A stretch of DNA of 22,333 bases from an uncultured Variovorax sp. (lineage in GTDB: Bacteria; Pseudomonadota; Gammaproteobacteria; Burkholderiales; Burkholderiaceae_C), in assembly GCA_903872875.1 (NCBI GenBank), contig CAIQMJ010001258.1, positions 1 through 22,333 on the forward strand, given 5' to 3'. How positions within the stretch are numbered: the first letter of the stretch is position 1; the number at the start of each line of letters is the position of its first letter. A program made the position numbers and the translations under genes. The notes below the pieces were generated by a model. That model made no database searches, was not told the DNA's origin, and was given only the letters and a program-made list of their open reading frames with translations. Shown in pieces: positions 1 through 9,361 of the stretch.

Positions 1-2
1 CC

Positions 3-2021
3 AGCGAGCAGGAGCAGGCCCGGCTGGCCGACAGCGACACCCTGCTCGCGCTGAGCAACGACGGGGCGGTGCTGTATTCGCAGGACAGCGTCAAGCTGTC
101 CGGCTACCAGTACTGCAGCCAGGCCGTGGCCCTGGCCGAAGCGGGCGAGTTCCGCCAGAGCGTGCGTGCCGCGAGCAAGGCGCTGCACCTGGCGAACACC
201 ACGCGCGACCCCAACCTGCTCGCGCTCGCCAACCGCGACCTGTCGATCGTCTACAGCTACTCGGGCCAGCTCGACAAGGCCGAGGAATTCGCACGCGAGG
301 CGCTGCGCCATCCGGCACGCGACCCCAAACTCGTGGTCGGCCCCGCCAACAAGGTGCTCGGCGACGTGCTCACGCGGCGCGGCGACTATGCGGCGGCCAT
401 CGCGAGCTACGACACCGCGCTGGCCGGCAGCTCGCCGCGCTATGCGCCGCTGGTGCAGTCCTCGCTGATCAACGTGCTGATCGACTCCGGGGATGCCATA
501 CGCGCAAGGCAGGTCTTCGCCGCCATGCCGCCGTCGCGCGACCCGCAGCTCGCCGCGCAGATCGACCGCACCCGCGCGCGCCTGCTGCTGGCCGAGGACA
601 AGCCGACGGAAGCGCGCGACGCCTACCTGCAGCTCACCGCGCGCAAGGTCGGCACCGACTCGGGCTACTACCAGCTCTGGGCCTGGGACGGTGTCGCGCA
701 GAGCGAGCTTGCGCTGGGCCGCAAGCAGGCCGCGGCCGACGCGGTCGGCCACGCACTCGGCAGCATCGACGGCGTCCGCGCGAAATTCCGCAGCGAGGAA
801 TTCAAGATGGGGCTGTTCTCCGACCTGCAGTCGGTGTTCGAGCGCGGCGTCGGTCTCTACAGCGATGTCGGCGACGCGCGCACCGCCTTCGAGGTCAGCG
901 AGCGCAGCCGCTCGCGCGCGCTGCTCGACGCGGTGCGTGGCCGTGCCGCGATCAGCAGCGAGGCCATGGCCACGGTCGATCTCGCCACGCTTCAGCGCAC
1001 GCTTGCGCCGGACGAGCGCGTGGTGCAGTTCCATTCGCTGCCCGATGCGCTGCAGGCCTGGGTGGTCGGGCCCGACGGCATCCGCGCGACCCGCATCGAC
1101 ATCAGGCGCGACGACCTGACCGAGCTCGTCGAGGGCTTCCGAAACTCCGTGGTGCGCGGCCGGCGCGCGGCCATCGCCAATGCCGACAAGCTCGGCGCGG
1201 CGCTGCTCGGCCCGCTCGCCTTGCAGCCCGGCCAGCGCCTCGTCTTCGTACCGCACGGGCCGCTGCATTACCTGCCCTTCCAGGCGCTGCGGCTCGACGG
1301 CCGTTATGTCATCGAGACGCACCCGGTGTCGGTCGCGCCGTCGATGAGCATCGCGGTACAGCTGGCACAGCGCTCGCCGCGCGTCGAGGCCCGGCTGACC
1401 GCCTTCGGCAACCCGCGCATCGAGGACAAGTACGACCTGCCCGGCGCCGAGTCGGAGGTCAAGACGCTGGCCGGCCTGTTCCCGCGCAACGACGTCTACA
1501 TGGGCACGGCCGCCACCAAGACCCAGTTCCGCGAAGCCGCCGCGCGCACGCCGCTGATGCACGTGGCCGCGCACGCGGAGGCCGACCAGGTCGACCCGCT
1601 CTACTCGCGCATCCTGCTGGCCAACGAGGGCGGCAAGCAGAACTTCCTGGAGGCGCACGAGATCATCGGCATGCCGATGCAGCGCACCGCGCTCGTCACG
1701 CTGTCGGCCTGCGAGTCGGGGCTCGGGCGCATCGCGCAGGGCGACGAGGTGCTGGGCTTCACGCGCTCCTTCCTGGCGGCCGGCACGTCGAGCCTGATCG
1801 CCTCGCTCTGGCCGGTGTCGGACGACGCCACCGCGATCCTGATGAGCACGCTGTACGCCGAACTGGCCAAGGGCCGCGACATCCAGCAGGCGATGCAGGC
1901 CGGCCAGCTTGCCGTGCTGAGGGAACCCAAGATGGCGCACCCGTTCTTCTGGGCGCCCTTCAACCTGATCGGCAACTGGCGACTGACGATCGGCGCGCCG
2001 ATGGCGGGAGCACCGGCATGA
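3..2021 (+). CDS. TPR-CHAT domain protein (caspase-like), 5' partial
   Basis: The frame is open from the left edge (first full codon at 3), so the N-terminus lies outside the window; the GTG at 69 is only an internal codon. About 672 residues are visible. Counting from codon 69, residues 10-270 are TPR-like helical pairs. A linker resembling the usual CHAT pre-domain helix (EVSERSRSRALLDAV) follows, then a CHAT domain at about 310-640. The caspase-type dyad is visible as His502 in HVAAHAE and Cys548 in LSACESGLG, followed by the typical LWPVSDDAT segment. CHAT proteins are clan CD cysteine peptidases, and TPRs usually bind the partner or substrate. The stop overlaps the tpsB start (ATGA), so the two are translationally coupled and this protein probably acts with the secretion system. 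Without the N-terminus I cannot tell whether it is exported. Family assignment is firm; the substrate is unknown. Confidence 0.93.
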   Translation, partial: SEQEQARLADSDTLLALSNDGAVLYSQDSVKLSGYQYCSQAVALAEAGEFRQSVRAASKALHLANTTRDPNLLALANRDLSIVYSYSGQLDKAEEFAREALRHPARDPKLVVGPANKVLGDVLTRRGDYAAAIASYDTALAGSSPRYAPLVQSSLINVLIDSGDAIRARQVFAAMPPSRDPQLAAQIDRTRARLLLAEDKPTEARDAYLQLTARKVGTDSGYYQLWAWDGVAQSELALGRKQAAADAVGHALGSIDGVRAKFRSEEFKMGLFSDLQSVFERGVGLYSDVGDARTAFEVSERSRSRALLDAVRGRAAISSEAMATVDLATLQRTLAPDERVVQFHSLPDALQAWVVGPDGIRATRIDIRRDDLTELVEGFRNSVVRGRRAAIANADKLGAALLGPLALQPGQRLVFVPHGPLHYLPFQALRLDGRYVIETHPVSVAPSMSIAVQLAQRSPRVEARLTAFGNPRIEDKYDLPGAESEVKTLAGLFPRNDVYMGTAATKTQFREAAARTPLMHVAAHAEADQVDPLYSRILLANEGGKQNFLEAHEIIGMPMQRTALVTLSACESGLGRIAQGDEVLGFTRSFLAAGTSSLIASLWPVSDDATAILMSTLYAELAKGRDIQQAMQAGQLAVLREPKMAHPFFWAPFNLIGNWRLTIGAPMAGAPA

Positions 2022-3778
2022 AGCGCATGGACCGCCCGGACCGTATGACCAGCACACACCGCACGCACCAGTTTCCGCTGCCGCCGCGGCGCCGCCATGT
2101 GGCGATCGCCACCGCCGCGCTGGCTGCGATCGCGCTCACAGCCACGCCCGGCGCACGCGCCGACGACACCCCGCTCCTGTCCACGCAGGACCCCTGCGGC
2201 AGCTGCAACCGGCCGATCGCGCAGGGCCAGTCCGGTCAAGCTGGCATGGCCCCGGCGCAGGGCCTGCCCGCCGCGCCTGCGCCCACGCCGTCTTTCCGGC
2301 TGAACGACCTGCGCCTCAATGGCGCCGAGGCGCTGAGCAGCGAAGACCTGCAGGCGCTCACGCAGCCCTACATCGGCCGCAACGTCACGCTGGCCGACCT
2401 CGAGTCGCTGGCCGAGGCGATCACCGCGCGCTACAAGGAACACGGCTTCTTTCTGGCGCAGGCCGTGGTGCCGGTGCAGACCGTGCGCGACGGCATCGTC
2501 GAGATCAGCATCGTCGAAGGCCGGATCGGCAAGGTCGATGTGGTGGTCGCGCCCGATGCGCCGATCAGCGAGGCGCGCGTGCGCGGCTTCCTCGCGCCGG
2601 TCGAGGTCGGGCAGGCAGTGAACGCGCCGGCCTACGAGCGCGCGATGCTGCTGCTGTCCGACCAGCCCGGCGTGCGCGTGAGCTCCGGCCTGCAGGAGGG
2701 CACCCAGACCGGCAGCACCGACCTGTCGGTCGAGGTCGCCGCGGCGCCGCGCTACACCTTCGCTGCCGAGGCCGACAACCACGGCACCAAGGAGTCCGGC
2801 CGCTACCGCTTCGGCGGCACGGTGCGCTGGCTCAGCCCCTTCGGCATCGGCGACAACCTGGACGCGCGGCTGATGGTCTCGGACAGCAACGCGCTGCAGT
2901 TCGGCCGCATCGCCTACGAGGCGCCGATCGGCACCAGCGGGCTGCGCGCCGGCGTGGGCCTGGCGCGCGTGAGCTATGAACTCGGCGGCGACTTCGAGGC
3001 ACTCGGCGCGCAGGGCCATGCCGACGTGGCCGACGTATCGCTCAGCTACCCGCTGATCCGCCAGCGCGAGCAGAACCTGTTCCTGCGGCTGAGCGCCGAT
3101 TCGAAGCAACTCACCGACGAGTTCCGCGCGGTCGACTTCGAAACGCGCAAGCGCGTCAATGGCGTCGGCTTCGGCTGGACCTGGGAGCGCCGTGACAGCT
3201 TCTTCGGCGGCGGCTACTGGGCCAGCTCGGGCACGCTGTATCGCGGCGACCTGTCGATCCGCGACGCGCAAAGCCGCGACTTCGACCAGAGCCCGGCCGG
3301 CCATGCCACCGACGGCGGCTACACCAAGCTGAGCCTCCAGTTCTCGCGGCTGCAGACCGTGCTGCCGCAGCACTCGGTCTACCTGTCGATCGGCGCCCAG
3401 CGCGCCAGCGGCAATCTCGACCCCTCGGAAAAACTCGCGCTCGGTGGCGCCCGCGCGGTGCGCGCCTATGCGTCGGGCGAGGCACTCGTCGACGAGGGCG
3501 AGATCGCCACCGCCGAGTGGCGCTGGTCGCTCAACGAGTCGCTCACACCCTTCGTGTTCTACGACGCCGCAAACGGCCGCCTGGTGCGCGACCCGACGCC
3601 CTTCGACGGCCCGAACGGCATCCGCCTGCGCGGCTACGGCCTCGGCCTGGCCTGGTCGCAGCCGGGCAACTTCTCGATCAACGCCACGCTGGCCTGGCGC
3701 GACGGCACGCGGCCCGCGCAGAGCGATGGCGGCGGCCGCAATCCGCGCCTGTACATCCAGCTGCAGAAGGTCTTCTGA
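2018..3778 (+). CDS. TpsB outer-membrane transporter (ShlB/FhaC/HecB family)
   Basis: This 586-residue protein is the outer-membrane pore of a two-partner secretion pair and should export the TpsA encoded next. The start at 2018 is favoured by GGGAG seven bases upstream and by the 4-bp overlap with the CHAT gene; the ATG at 2045 has no such site. A long arginine-rich n-region and an Ala/Leu core (residues 27-48, ending ARA) form a signal peptide. A Pro/Gly/Gln-rich linker follows, then a ShlB-type POTRA region at about 92-170 (VVPVQTVRDGIVEISIVEG) and a 16-strand-type barrel ending in Phe (QLQKVF), as expected for BAM insertion. The conserved loop-6 motif appears as VRAY at 481-484 instead of VRGY. 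The only cysteines in the whole protein form a CGSC pair at 60-63, just before the POTRA, which is unusual. The stop overlaps the tpsA start by 1 bp. Confidence 0.95.
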   Translation: MKRMDRPDRMTSTHRTHQFPLPPRRRHVAIATAALAAIALTATPGARADDTPLLSTQDPCGSCNRPIAQGQSGQAGMAPAQGLPAAPAPTPSFRLNDLRLNGAEALSSEDLQALTQPYIGRNVTLADLESLAEAITARYKEHGFFLAQAVVPVQTVRDGIVEISIVEGRIGKVDVVVAPDAPISEARVRGFLAPVEVGQAVNAPAYERAMLLLSDQPGVRVSSGLQEGTQTGSTDLSVEVAAAPRYTFAAEADNHGTKESGRYRFGGTVRWLSPFGIGDNLDARLMVSDSNALQFGRIAYEAPIGTSGLRAGVGLARVSYELGGDFEALGAQGHADVADVSLSYPLIRQREQNLFLRLSADSKQLTDEFRAVDFETRKRVNGVGFGWTWERRDSFFGGGYWASSGTLYRGDLSIRDAQSRDFDQSPAGHATDGGYTKLSLQFSRLQTVLPQHSVYLSIGAQRASGNLDPSEKLALGGARAVRAYASGEALVDEGEIATAEWRWSLNESLTPFVFYDAANGRLVRDPTPFDGPNGIRLRGYGLGLAWSQPGNFSINATLAWRDGTRPAQSDGGGRNPRLYIQLQKVF

Positions 3779-6700
3779 TGACACGCACCGTTCGCAACCC
3801 AAGCCGTTCCGTCCGGGGCTTCCCGCTGAAGCCGGTGGCGCTCGCGCTGGCCTGCATCGGCCTGGCGCCGGCCTTCGCGCAGATCGTGCCGACCGGTGGC
3901 AGCGTGGCGGCCGGCAGCGTCGTCGTCGGCACGCCGACCGCGCTGGCCAACGGCGGCCTGTCGATGGGCATCAGCCAGACCACGACGCGCGGCATCGTCA
4001 ACTGGACCAGCTTCTCGATCGGCGCGCTCGATCGGGTCAACATCGTTCAGCCCGGCACGGCCAGCGTGCTGCTCAACCGCGTGACGGGCGCCAGTCCCTC
4101 GGTGATCGCCGGCGCGTTGAGCACCTCGCTGGCCGGCGCGCCGGCCCAGCGCGGCGGGTCGGTGTTTTTGGTCAACCCATCCGGCGTGACCTTCGCCGCG
4201 GGTTCCTCGGTCAGCGTCGGCGGTCTCGTCGCGTCGACGCTCGACATCAAGGGGCCGGACGAGACCACGCGCAATGCGAGCTTCATGGCCAGCGGGCTGT
4301 TCGACCAGGCGACGGTGAGCCAGTTGAGCTTCGCCGGCAATTCGGCCAACGCGGTGACGGTCGAGCCGGGCGCCAGCATCACGGCCGACCCTGGCGGCGG
4401 CGCGCATGGCACCGTCGCACTGCTCGGCGCCGCGGTCAGCAACGCGGGGACGATCACGGCCCCCGGCGGCGCGATCCACCTCGGTTCGGCGAGCGACATG
4501 ACGCTGTCGTTCGACCCGATCGGCGATGGGCTGACCACGCTGCGCATCAACGCCGCATCCGCGGTCGGCGCGCTGGCGGAGAACACCGGCTCGCTCATCG
4601 CCGATGGCGGGCGCATCACGCTGCGTGCGGCGGCAACGGCCGCCGGCATGGTGGTGCGCCAGGGCGGCATCGTGCAGGCGAAGTCGCTGAGCACGCGTGG
4701 CGGCGAGATCGTGCTGGACGCCAGCGTGGGCGCGGCCGGCAACCTCATCAGCATCGAAGGCGGCACGATCAACGCCAGCGGCACGGCGGCGGGCGTGGCC
4801 GGCGGAACGATCACCGTCAACGCCCCTGCGATCCGCGTCGACGGCGCTGCGACGCTGGACGCGAGCGGCACGGCCGGCGGCACCGTGGGGCTGGCCAGCA
4901 GCGGTGCGCTGGGCCTGGCGCCGACTTCCGTGGTGCGGGCCGATGGCACCAGCGGCTCGGGCGGCGGCATCAACGTCACCGCGGTCGACGACGCCACGCT
5001 GGCCGGCGCGCTCTCGGCGCGCGGGGCGACCGACGGCGGGCAGATCACGACCGGCGCCCGGGTGCTGCAGGTTGCGCGTACCGCCCAGGTCGACGCGGGC
5101 GGCGGCAGCGGCACCAATGGCCGCTGGCAGCTCGACGCGACCTACAACCTGCACGTCACCGCCGCCGACACCGTCAACGATCCGGTCTACGACCCTGAAG
5201 GCTTCGGCGGTACCAACCGCGTTTCGGCCGTGGCCGACACGGCGCTGGGCGGCGCACTGGGCCGCGCGACCGACGTCGTGCTGTCGGGCCAGGGCGTGAC
5301 CGTGCCGACCACCTTCGCGCCCGACGGCATCCGCTTCGAGGCCGGTGCGCAGGTGCTGAAGATCGAAGGCCGCGCAGCCACCTTCACCGTGAACTCGGAC
5401 CGCGCCATCACGATGCTCGATGGCAGCGCGATCCGCTCGACCTCGGGCGCGCTGAACGTCGACTTCAACGCCGACGCGAAGGGCGCCGCGCTCGGCGCGA
5501 CCACGCCGATCACCGATGACGGCGACACCTCGCAGCGCGTCGGCAACATCCTGCTGCAAGGCGCGAGCATCGCCACCGCGGGCGGCGACATCCGCTTCTA
5601 CGGCCAGAGCGACGCCGCTGCCGGCCGCGCGATCGGCGGCTACTCGGGCAGCGCGGGCGGCGAGCGCGACGGGATCATCGTCAACGCGAGCACGCTCGAC
5701 ACCTGCGACGGCGCGAGTTGCGCGGGCGCGGGAGGCATCGCGTTGCGCGGCCAGGGCGCCACGGTCAGCGGCTTCGGCGGGCTCACGGCCGGTGCCGGCG
5801 TGCTGGCGAGCGGCGGCACGCTGCGCACCGGTGCCGGCGCGATCACCATCGACGGCCGCGGCGGGCTCGGCGCCAGCGGCGTGCAGATCGAAAGCTACAC
5901 GCCACCGGTCGCGTCCGGCCCCGGGCTGACCACGCCGAGCCGGCTGCAATCCGCCAGCGGCGACGTCACCCTCACCGGCGTCAGCCGCGGCTGGGCCGCG
6001 GGCGAGGCCGCCGACACCTACGACGGCGCCGCCGGCAATGCCGGCGTGCGCATCGCGGGCACCGACCTGCAGACCGGCGGCAACGTGCGCATCGACGGCC
6101 AGGGCGCCGATGTGAGCCTGCTGCAGCAGGATGCCGACTTCCTCGGTTCGGCGGCGTCCGCCAACAGCGGCGCGGGCAGCAGCTTCGGCGCGTCGCTGGG
6201 CGTGCAGATCGTCGGCAGCAGCATCACCGCCGGCGCCGGACGGCAGATCGAAGTGCTGGGCACGGCCGGCTCGCGCGGCTTCACCGTGGATGGCGGCGCC
6301 ACGCCGGTGATCACGCCGTCGGCCATCGACAGCTTCGGCGTGCTGGTGCAGGCCGCACAGACCAACGGCCTGCAGGCCGAAGGCGGGCAGATCACCATCG
6401 ATGGCCGCGGTACCGATGTCGGCCTCGTCCAGTTCGGTCCGGGCGCGTTGGGAGGGCTGCCCTATGCGAGTGCGCCAAGCTATTCGGTCGGCACCACGCC
6501 GCGCGAGTTGGTCAGCGCCGCCAGCAGCACGGGCAATGGCGGCAGCGTCGCCATCACTGGCCGCAACGTGGTGATCGATGGCAACGGCACCGTTGCGCAG
6601 ATCGATGCCAGCGGCGCCACCGGTGGCGGCAGCGTCACGGTGCGCGGCGTGGCGCAGGCCGGCGTGGCGGCCAGTGGCATCGTGTCGGCCGGCGCGGCGT

Positions 6701-9345
6701 CGCTGATCGCGGCCAACGCCACGGGCGCTACGGGAACTGGCAATGGCGGCAGCGTGCAGCTGATCGGCGGCAGCACGCTGCGCGCCTTCGGCCAGCTGCA
6801 GGCGCGCGGCGGCAGCGCGGGCGGCAATGGCGGCGGCATCGAGACCTCGGCGCCGTACTTCGACCTGAGCGGGCTGGCCATCGACGCCTCGGCCGGTGCC
6901 GGTACGGCGGGCGCGTGGCTGATCGACCCGTTCAACGTGAGCATCGTGCCGGGCGCGGCGATCGGCAGCCTGCCGACCAATCCGTTCGTGCCGCTCGCGA
7001 CTTCGGTGGTGCAGGACGGTGACATCAACCGCGCCCTCAACGCCGGCACCAGCGTCACCATCACGACCGGCACCGGCGGCTCGGCGCTCGATGGCGACAT
7101 CGTGTTCGCCGACGGCGCGAACATCAACTACACCGCAGCCAACGGGCCGCTGACTTTCCGGCTCGACGCGAACCGCAGCATCCGCAGCGCATCGCCGAAC
7201 GTGACGGTCCAGTCGTCCGGCGCGGGCGACGCACTCAATGTGGTGTTCAACGCCGACGCCAACAACAGCGGGCCTTCGGTCGGTGGCGGCCAGGTCAGCT
7301 TCGACGGCGCGATCTACACCAACGGCGGCGACGTCACCATGAACGCCGACTGGTCGGCCACCGGCAGCGCCGACGGCGCCATCGGGCTGCGCGGCGTGAC
7401 CATCGACACGCGCATCGGCCGCAGCGACGCGGGCGCCGGCGGCAACGTGGTGCTCAACGGCCAGACCACCACGCCGGTCGCCAACGACCTGTCCACGCTG
7501 CCCGCGATACTGATCAGCAACACCACCATCGCGACCTCGACCGGCAACGTGACGATCGACGGCAGCGCCACCAACAACACCGGTGTGCGCGTCGATGCGG
7601 ACTCGGCCATCACGACCACCAGCGGCAACGTGAGCGTGACCGGCCGCGGCACGGACAAGCCGGCCGGCGCAGGCAGCAGCCTGCTGGTGCCCTCGGCCGG
7701 CGTGCTGGTGAGCCGCGCAAGCATCGGCACGGTGGCCGGCGGCATCACGCTGCGAGGCTATGTCAACGACACGCCGAAGGCGGCCGCGTCATCGACCGGT
7801 GCCAGCGCCGGCGTGCGCGTGCAGGACGGCGCGCAGATCGCGACCAGCGGCGGCGGCGACATCGAGATCAGCGGCAGCGCACTGAGCGGCGGTGCCGGCG
7901 TTGTGCTGCAGCCGGGCCTGACGCCGGCCTTCGCGACCGGCACCACGCCGGGCGTGAACGGCAGCCGCCACGTGCTGCTGCGCGCGGGCAACGACGGCAG
8001 CGCCGACGCCATCGTGATCGAAGCGCCTGTGGCGGCGGCCGGCGTGCTGAACCTGCGGCCAGGCAACGTCGATGCGGCGGGTGCGGCGTCCGACAGCAGC
8101 GCCACGCCGATCGTGCTCGGCGGCGGCGCGGCGAACGGCTTCGCGGTGTCGTCGGCGGAGTTCGCGCAACTGCAGGCGCCGACCATCGTGGCGGGCAGCG
8201 ACGCGCAGGCGGCGGACATCCGCGTGGCCGGCGCCATCACGACGCCGAACGCGCTCACCCTGCAGAACGCCGGTGGCGGCAACATCGTGCTCGAAGGCGC
8301 CGTGTCGGCGTCGACGCTCGGCCTGCTGTCGGCCGGCAATGTCTCGCAGACCGCCGCCGCGCCGATCACCGCGGGGACGCTGCTCGTGCGCTCGACCGGT
8401 GGCGCTGTCGACCTGTCGAGCGCGGCCAACAATGTCGGCACGCTGGGTGGCAGCGCCGCCGGCGGCTTCCGCTACGTCGATGCGAACGCGCTCACGGTCG
8501 GCCCGGTGTCGGTGCTCGGTGTCGACGCCGCGGCCAGCCTGCCGCAGGCCGAGAGCACGGGCGCGCTCACGGCAGGCAACGTGCTGGTGCGCACGCTCGC
8601 GGGCGATCTCTCGCTGGGCACGGACGTGAGCGGCGGCAGCGGCACCGACCTGGTGGCCGGCGCGCGCTTCCAGAACCTCGGCGCCTACGCGATCGGTGGC
8701 GGCAGCTGGCGCATCTGGGCCGACACCTGGGTCGGTGAGACGCGTGGCGGCCTTGCGGGTTCCGGCCCGTTGCCCAACCTGTACCACTGCGCCTACCTGG
8801 GGCTGTGCACGGTCACGGTGTCGCCCACCGACAACCACTTCGTCTATGCGCAGCAGCCGACCGCGACCGTGGTCGTAGGCAATGCCACGCGCAACTTCGG
8901 CGCGGCCGATCCGCCCTTCATCTACAGCGTGACCGGGCTGATCCTGGGCGACGGCGCGGGCAGCGTGACGGGCACGCCGCAGACCGCCGCCGGCCCCGGC
9001 AGTCCACCCGGCAGCTATGCGATCGGCGGCAGCTTCAGCTCCGCGGCCGGCTATGCGATCAACGTGGTCGCGGGCCGGCTCGACGTGACGGCCGCGGCCA
9101 GCAGCCTGCCGCTGCAACTGCTCGCGCTGCCCAAGGTCGACCTGATCCGCGACCTGCCGCTGACCTACACCTTCGACCGCAACATCGGCCCGCCGCCGAT
9201 CTGCTTCGCCACCGGGCCGCTCGACGGCGACCGCGCCTCGCAGGGCGGCGACGTGCTGGCGCGCGAATGGTCGCGCGTGCGCTCGCGGCCCAACCTGCTG
9301 AGCTGCGTGAGCACCGACCGCCGCAACGGCTGCGCCGACTTCTGA
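3778..9345 (+). CDS. TpsA exoprotein: filamentous haemagglutinin N-terminal domain, beta-helix, MBG-like domain
   Basis: This 1855-residue protein is the likely secreted partner of the TpsB upstream. The start at 3778 overlaps the tpsB stop (TGATG) and has GAAGG seven bases upstream; the frame extends further upstream only inside tpsB. A signal peptide (LALACIGLAPAFA, cleavage near residue 35) is followed by the TPS domain at about 36-280. That domain includes VNWTSFSIG and FLVNPSGV, a variant of the NPNG-type motif with Asn133. Residues 280-1660 are Gly/Ala/Thr/Asn-rich, low in cysteine and repetitive, as in right-handed beta-helices. A single MBG-like domain lies at about 1690-1785 (IYSVTGLILGDG). 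Seven mature cysteines are visible: 643, 648, 1671, 1677, 1809, 1843 and 1852. The last three sit within 47 residues of the C-terminus, recalling TpsA proteins that stay tethered to the cell. The likely role is adhesion or biofilm matrix; no toxin domain is recognisable. Confidence 0.95.
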   Translation: MTRTVRNPSRSVRGFPLKPVALALACIGLAPAFAQIVPTGGSVAAGSVVVGTPTALANGGLSMGISQTTTRGIVNWTSFSIGALDRVNIVQPGTASVLLNRVTGASPSVIAGALSTSLAGAPAQRGGSVFLVNPSGVTFAAGSSVSVGGLVASTLDIKGPDETTRNASFMASGLFDQATVSQLSFAGNSANAVTVEPGASITADPGGGAHGTVALLGAAVSNAGTITAPGGAIHLGSASDMTLSFDPIGDGLTTLRINAASAVGALAENTGSLIADGGRITLRAAATAAGMVVRQGGIVQAKSLSTRGGEIVLDASVGAAGNLISIEGGTINASGTAAGVAGGTITVNAPAIRVDGAATLDASGTAGGTVGLASSGALGLAPTSVVRADGTSGSGGGINVTAVDDATLAGALSARGATDGGQITTGARVLQVARTAQVDAGGGSGTNGRWQLDATYNLHVTAADTVNDPVYDPEGFGGTNRVSAVADTALGGALGRATDVVLSGQGVTVPTTFAPDGIRFEAGAQVLKIEGRAATFTVNSDRAITMLDGSAIRSTSGALNVDFNADAKGAALGATTPITDDGDTSQRVGNILLQGASIATAGGDIRFYGQSDAAAGRAIGGYSGSAGGERDGIIVNASTLDTCDGASCAGAGGIALRGQGATVSGFGGLTAGAGVLASGGTLRTGAGAITIDGRGGLGASGVQIESYTPPVASGPGLTTPSRLQSASGDVTLTGVSRGWAAGEAADTYDGAAGNAGVRIAGTDLQTGGNVRIDGQGADVSLLQQDADFLGSAASANSGAGSSFGASLGVQIVGSSITAGAGRQIEVLGTAGSRGFTVDGGATPVITPSAIDSFGVLVQAAQTNGLQAEGGQITIDGRGTDVGLVQFGPGALGGLPYASAPSYSVGTTPRELVSAASSTGNGGSVAITGRNVVIDGNGTVAQIDASGATGGGSVTVRGVAQAGVAASGIVSAGAASLIAANATGATGTGNGGSVQLIGGSTLRAFGQLQARGGSAGGNGGGIETSAPYFDLSGLAIDASAGAGTAGAWLIDPFNVSIVPGAAIGSLPTNPFVPLATSVVQDGDINRALNAGTSVTITTGTGGSALDGDIVFADGANINYTAANGPLTFRLDANRSIRSASPNVTVQSSGAGDALNVVFNADANNSGPSVGGGQVSFDGAIYTNGGDVTMNADWSATGSADGAIGLRGVTIDTRIGRSDAGAGGNVVLNGQTTTPVANDLSTLPAILISNTTIATSTGNVTIDGSATNNTGVRVDADSAITTTSGNVSVTGRGTDKPAGAGSSLLVPSAGVLVSRASIGTVAGGITLRGYVNDTPKAAASSTGASAGVRVQDGAQIATSGGGDIEISGSALSGGAGVVLQPGLTPAFATGTTPGVNGSRHVLLRAGNDGSADAIVIEAPVAAAGVLNLRPGNVDAAGAASDSSATPIVLGGGAANGFAVSSAEFAQLQAPTIVAGSDAQAADIRVAGAITTPNALTLQNAGGGNIVLEGAVSASTLGLLSAGNVSQTAAAPITAGTLLVRSTGGAVDLSSAANNVGTLGGSAAGGFRYVDANALTVGPVSVLGVDAAASLPQAESTGALTAGNVLVRTLAGDLSLGTDVSGGSGTDLVAGARFQNLGAYAIGGGSWRIWADTWVGETRGGLAGSGPLPNLYHCAYLGLCTVTVSPTDNHFVYAQQPTATVVVGNATRNFGAADPPFIYSVTGLILGDGAGSVTGTPQTAAGPGSPPGSYAIGGSFSSAAGYAINVVAGRLDVTAAASSLPLQLLALPKVDLIRDLPLTYTFDRNIGPPPICFATGPLDGDRASQGGDVLAREWSRVRSRPNLLSCVSTDRRNGCADF

Positions 9346-9361
9346 CGGCTCGGGCCACGCG

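Noticed and set aside
3517..3777. 87-codon N-terminal extension of TpsA
   Set aside because: It overlaps tpsB in another frame; the ATG at 3778 has a ribosome binding site and a signal peptide directly after it.
1601..3802. 733-codon open frame on the minus strand
   Set aside because: It is antisense to the CHAT and tpsB genes, its translation is Arg/Ala/Gln-rich with no domain, and it spans two well-supported plus-strand genes; a product of high-GC codon bias.
3634..5949. 771-codon open frame on the minus strand
   Set aside because: Antisense to tpsB/tpsA, low-complexity Arg/Ala/Asp translation, no recognisable domain.
3778..9345. TpsA as a contact-dependent inhibition toxin (CdiA-like)
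   Set aside because: There is no VENN-type motif, no toxin domain and no small immunity gene downstream; the C-terminus is an MBG-like domain plus a cysteine-containing tail.
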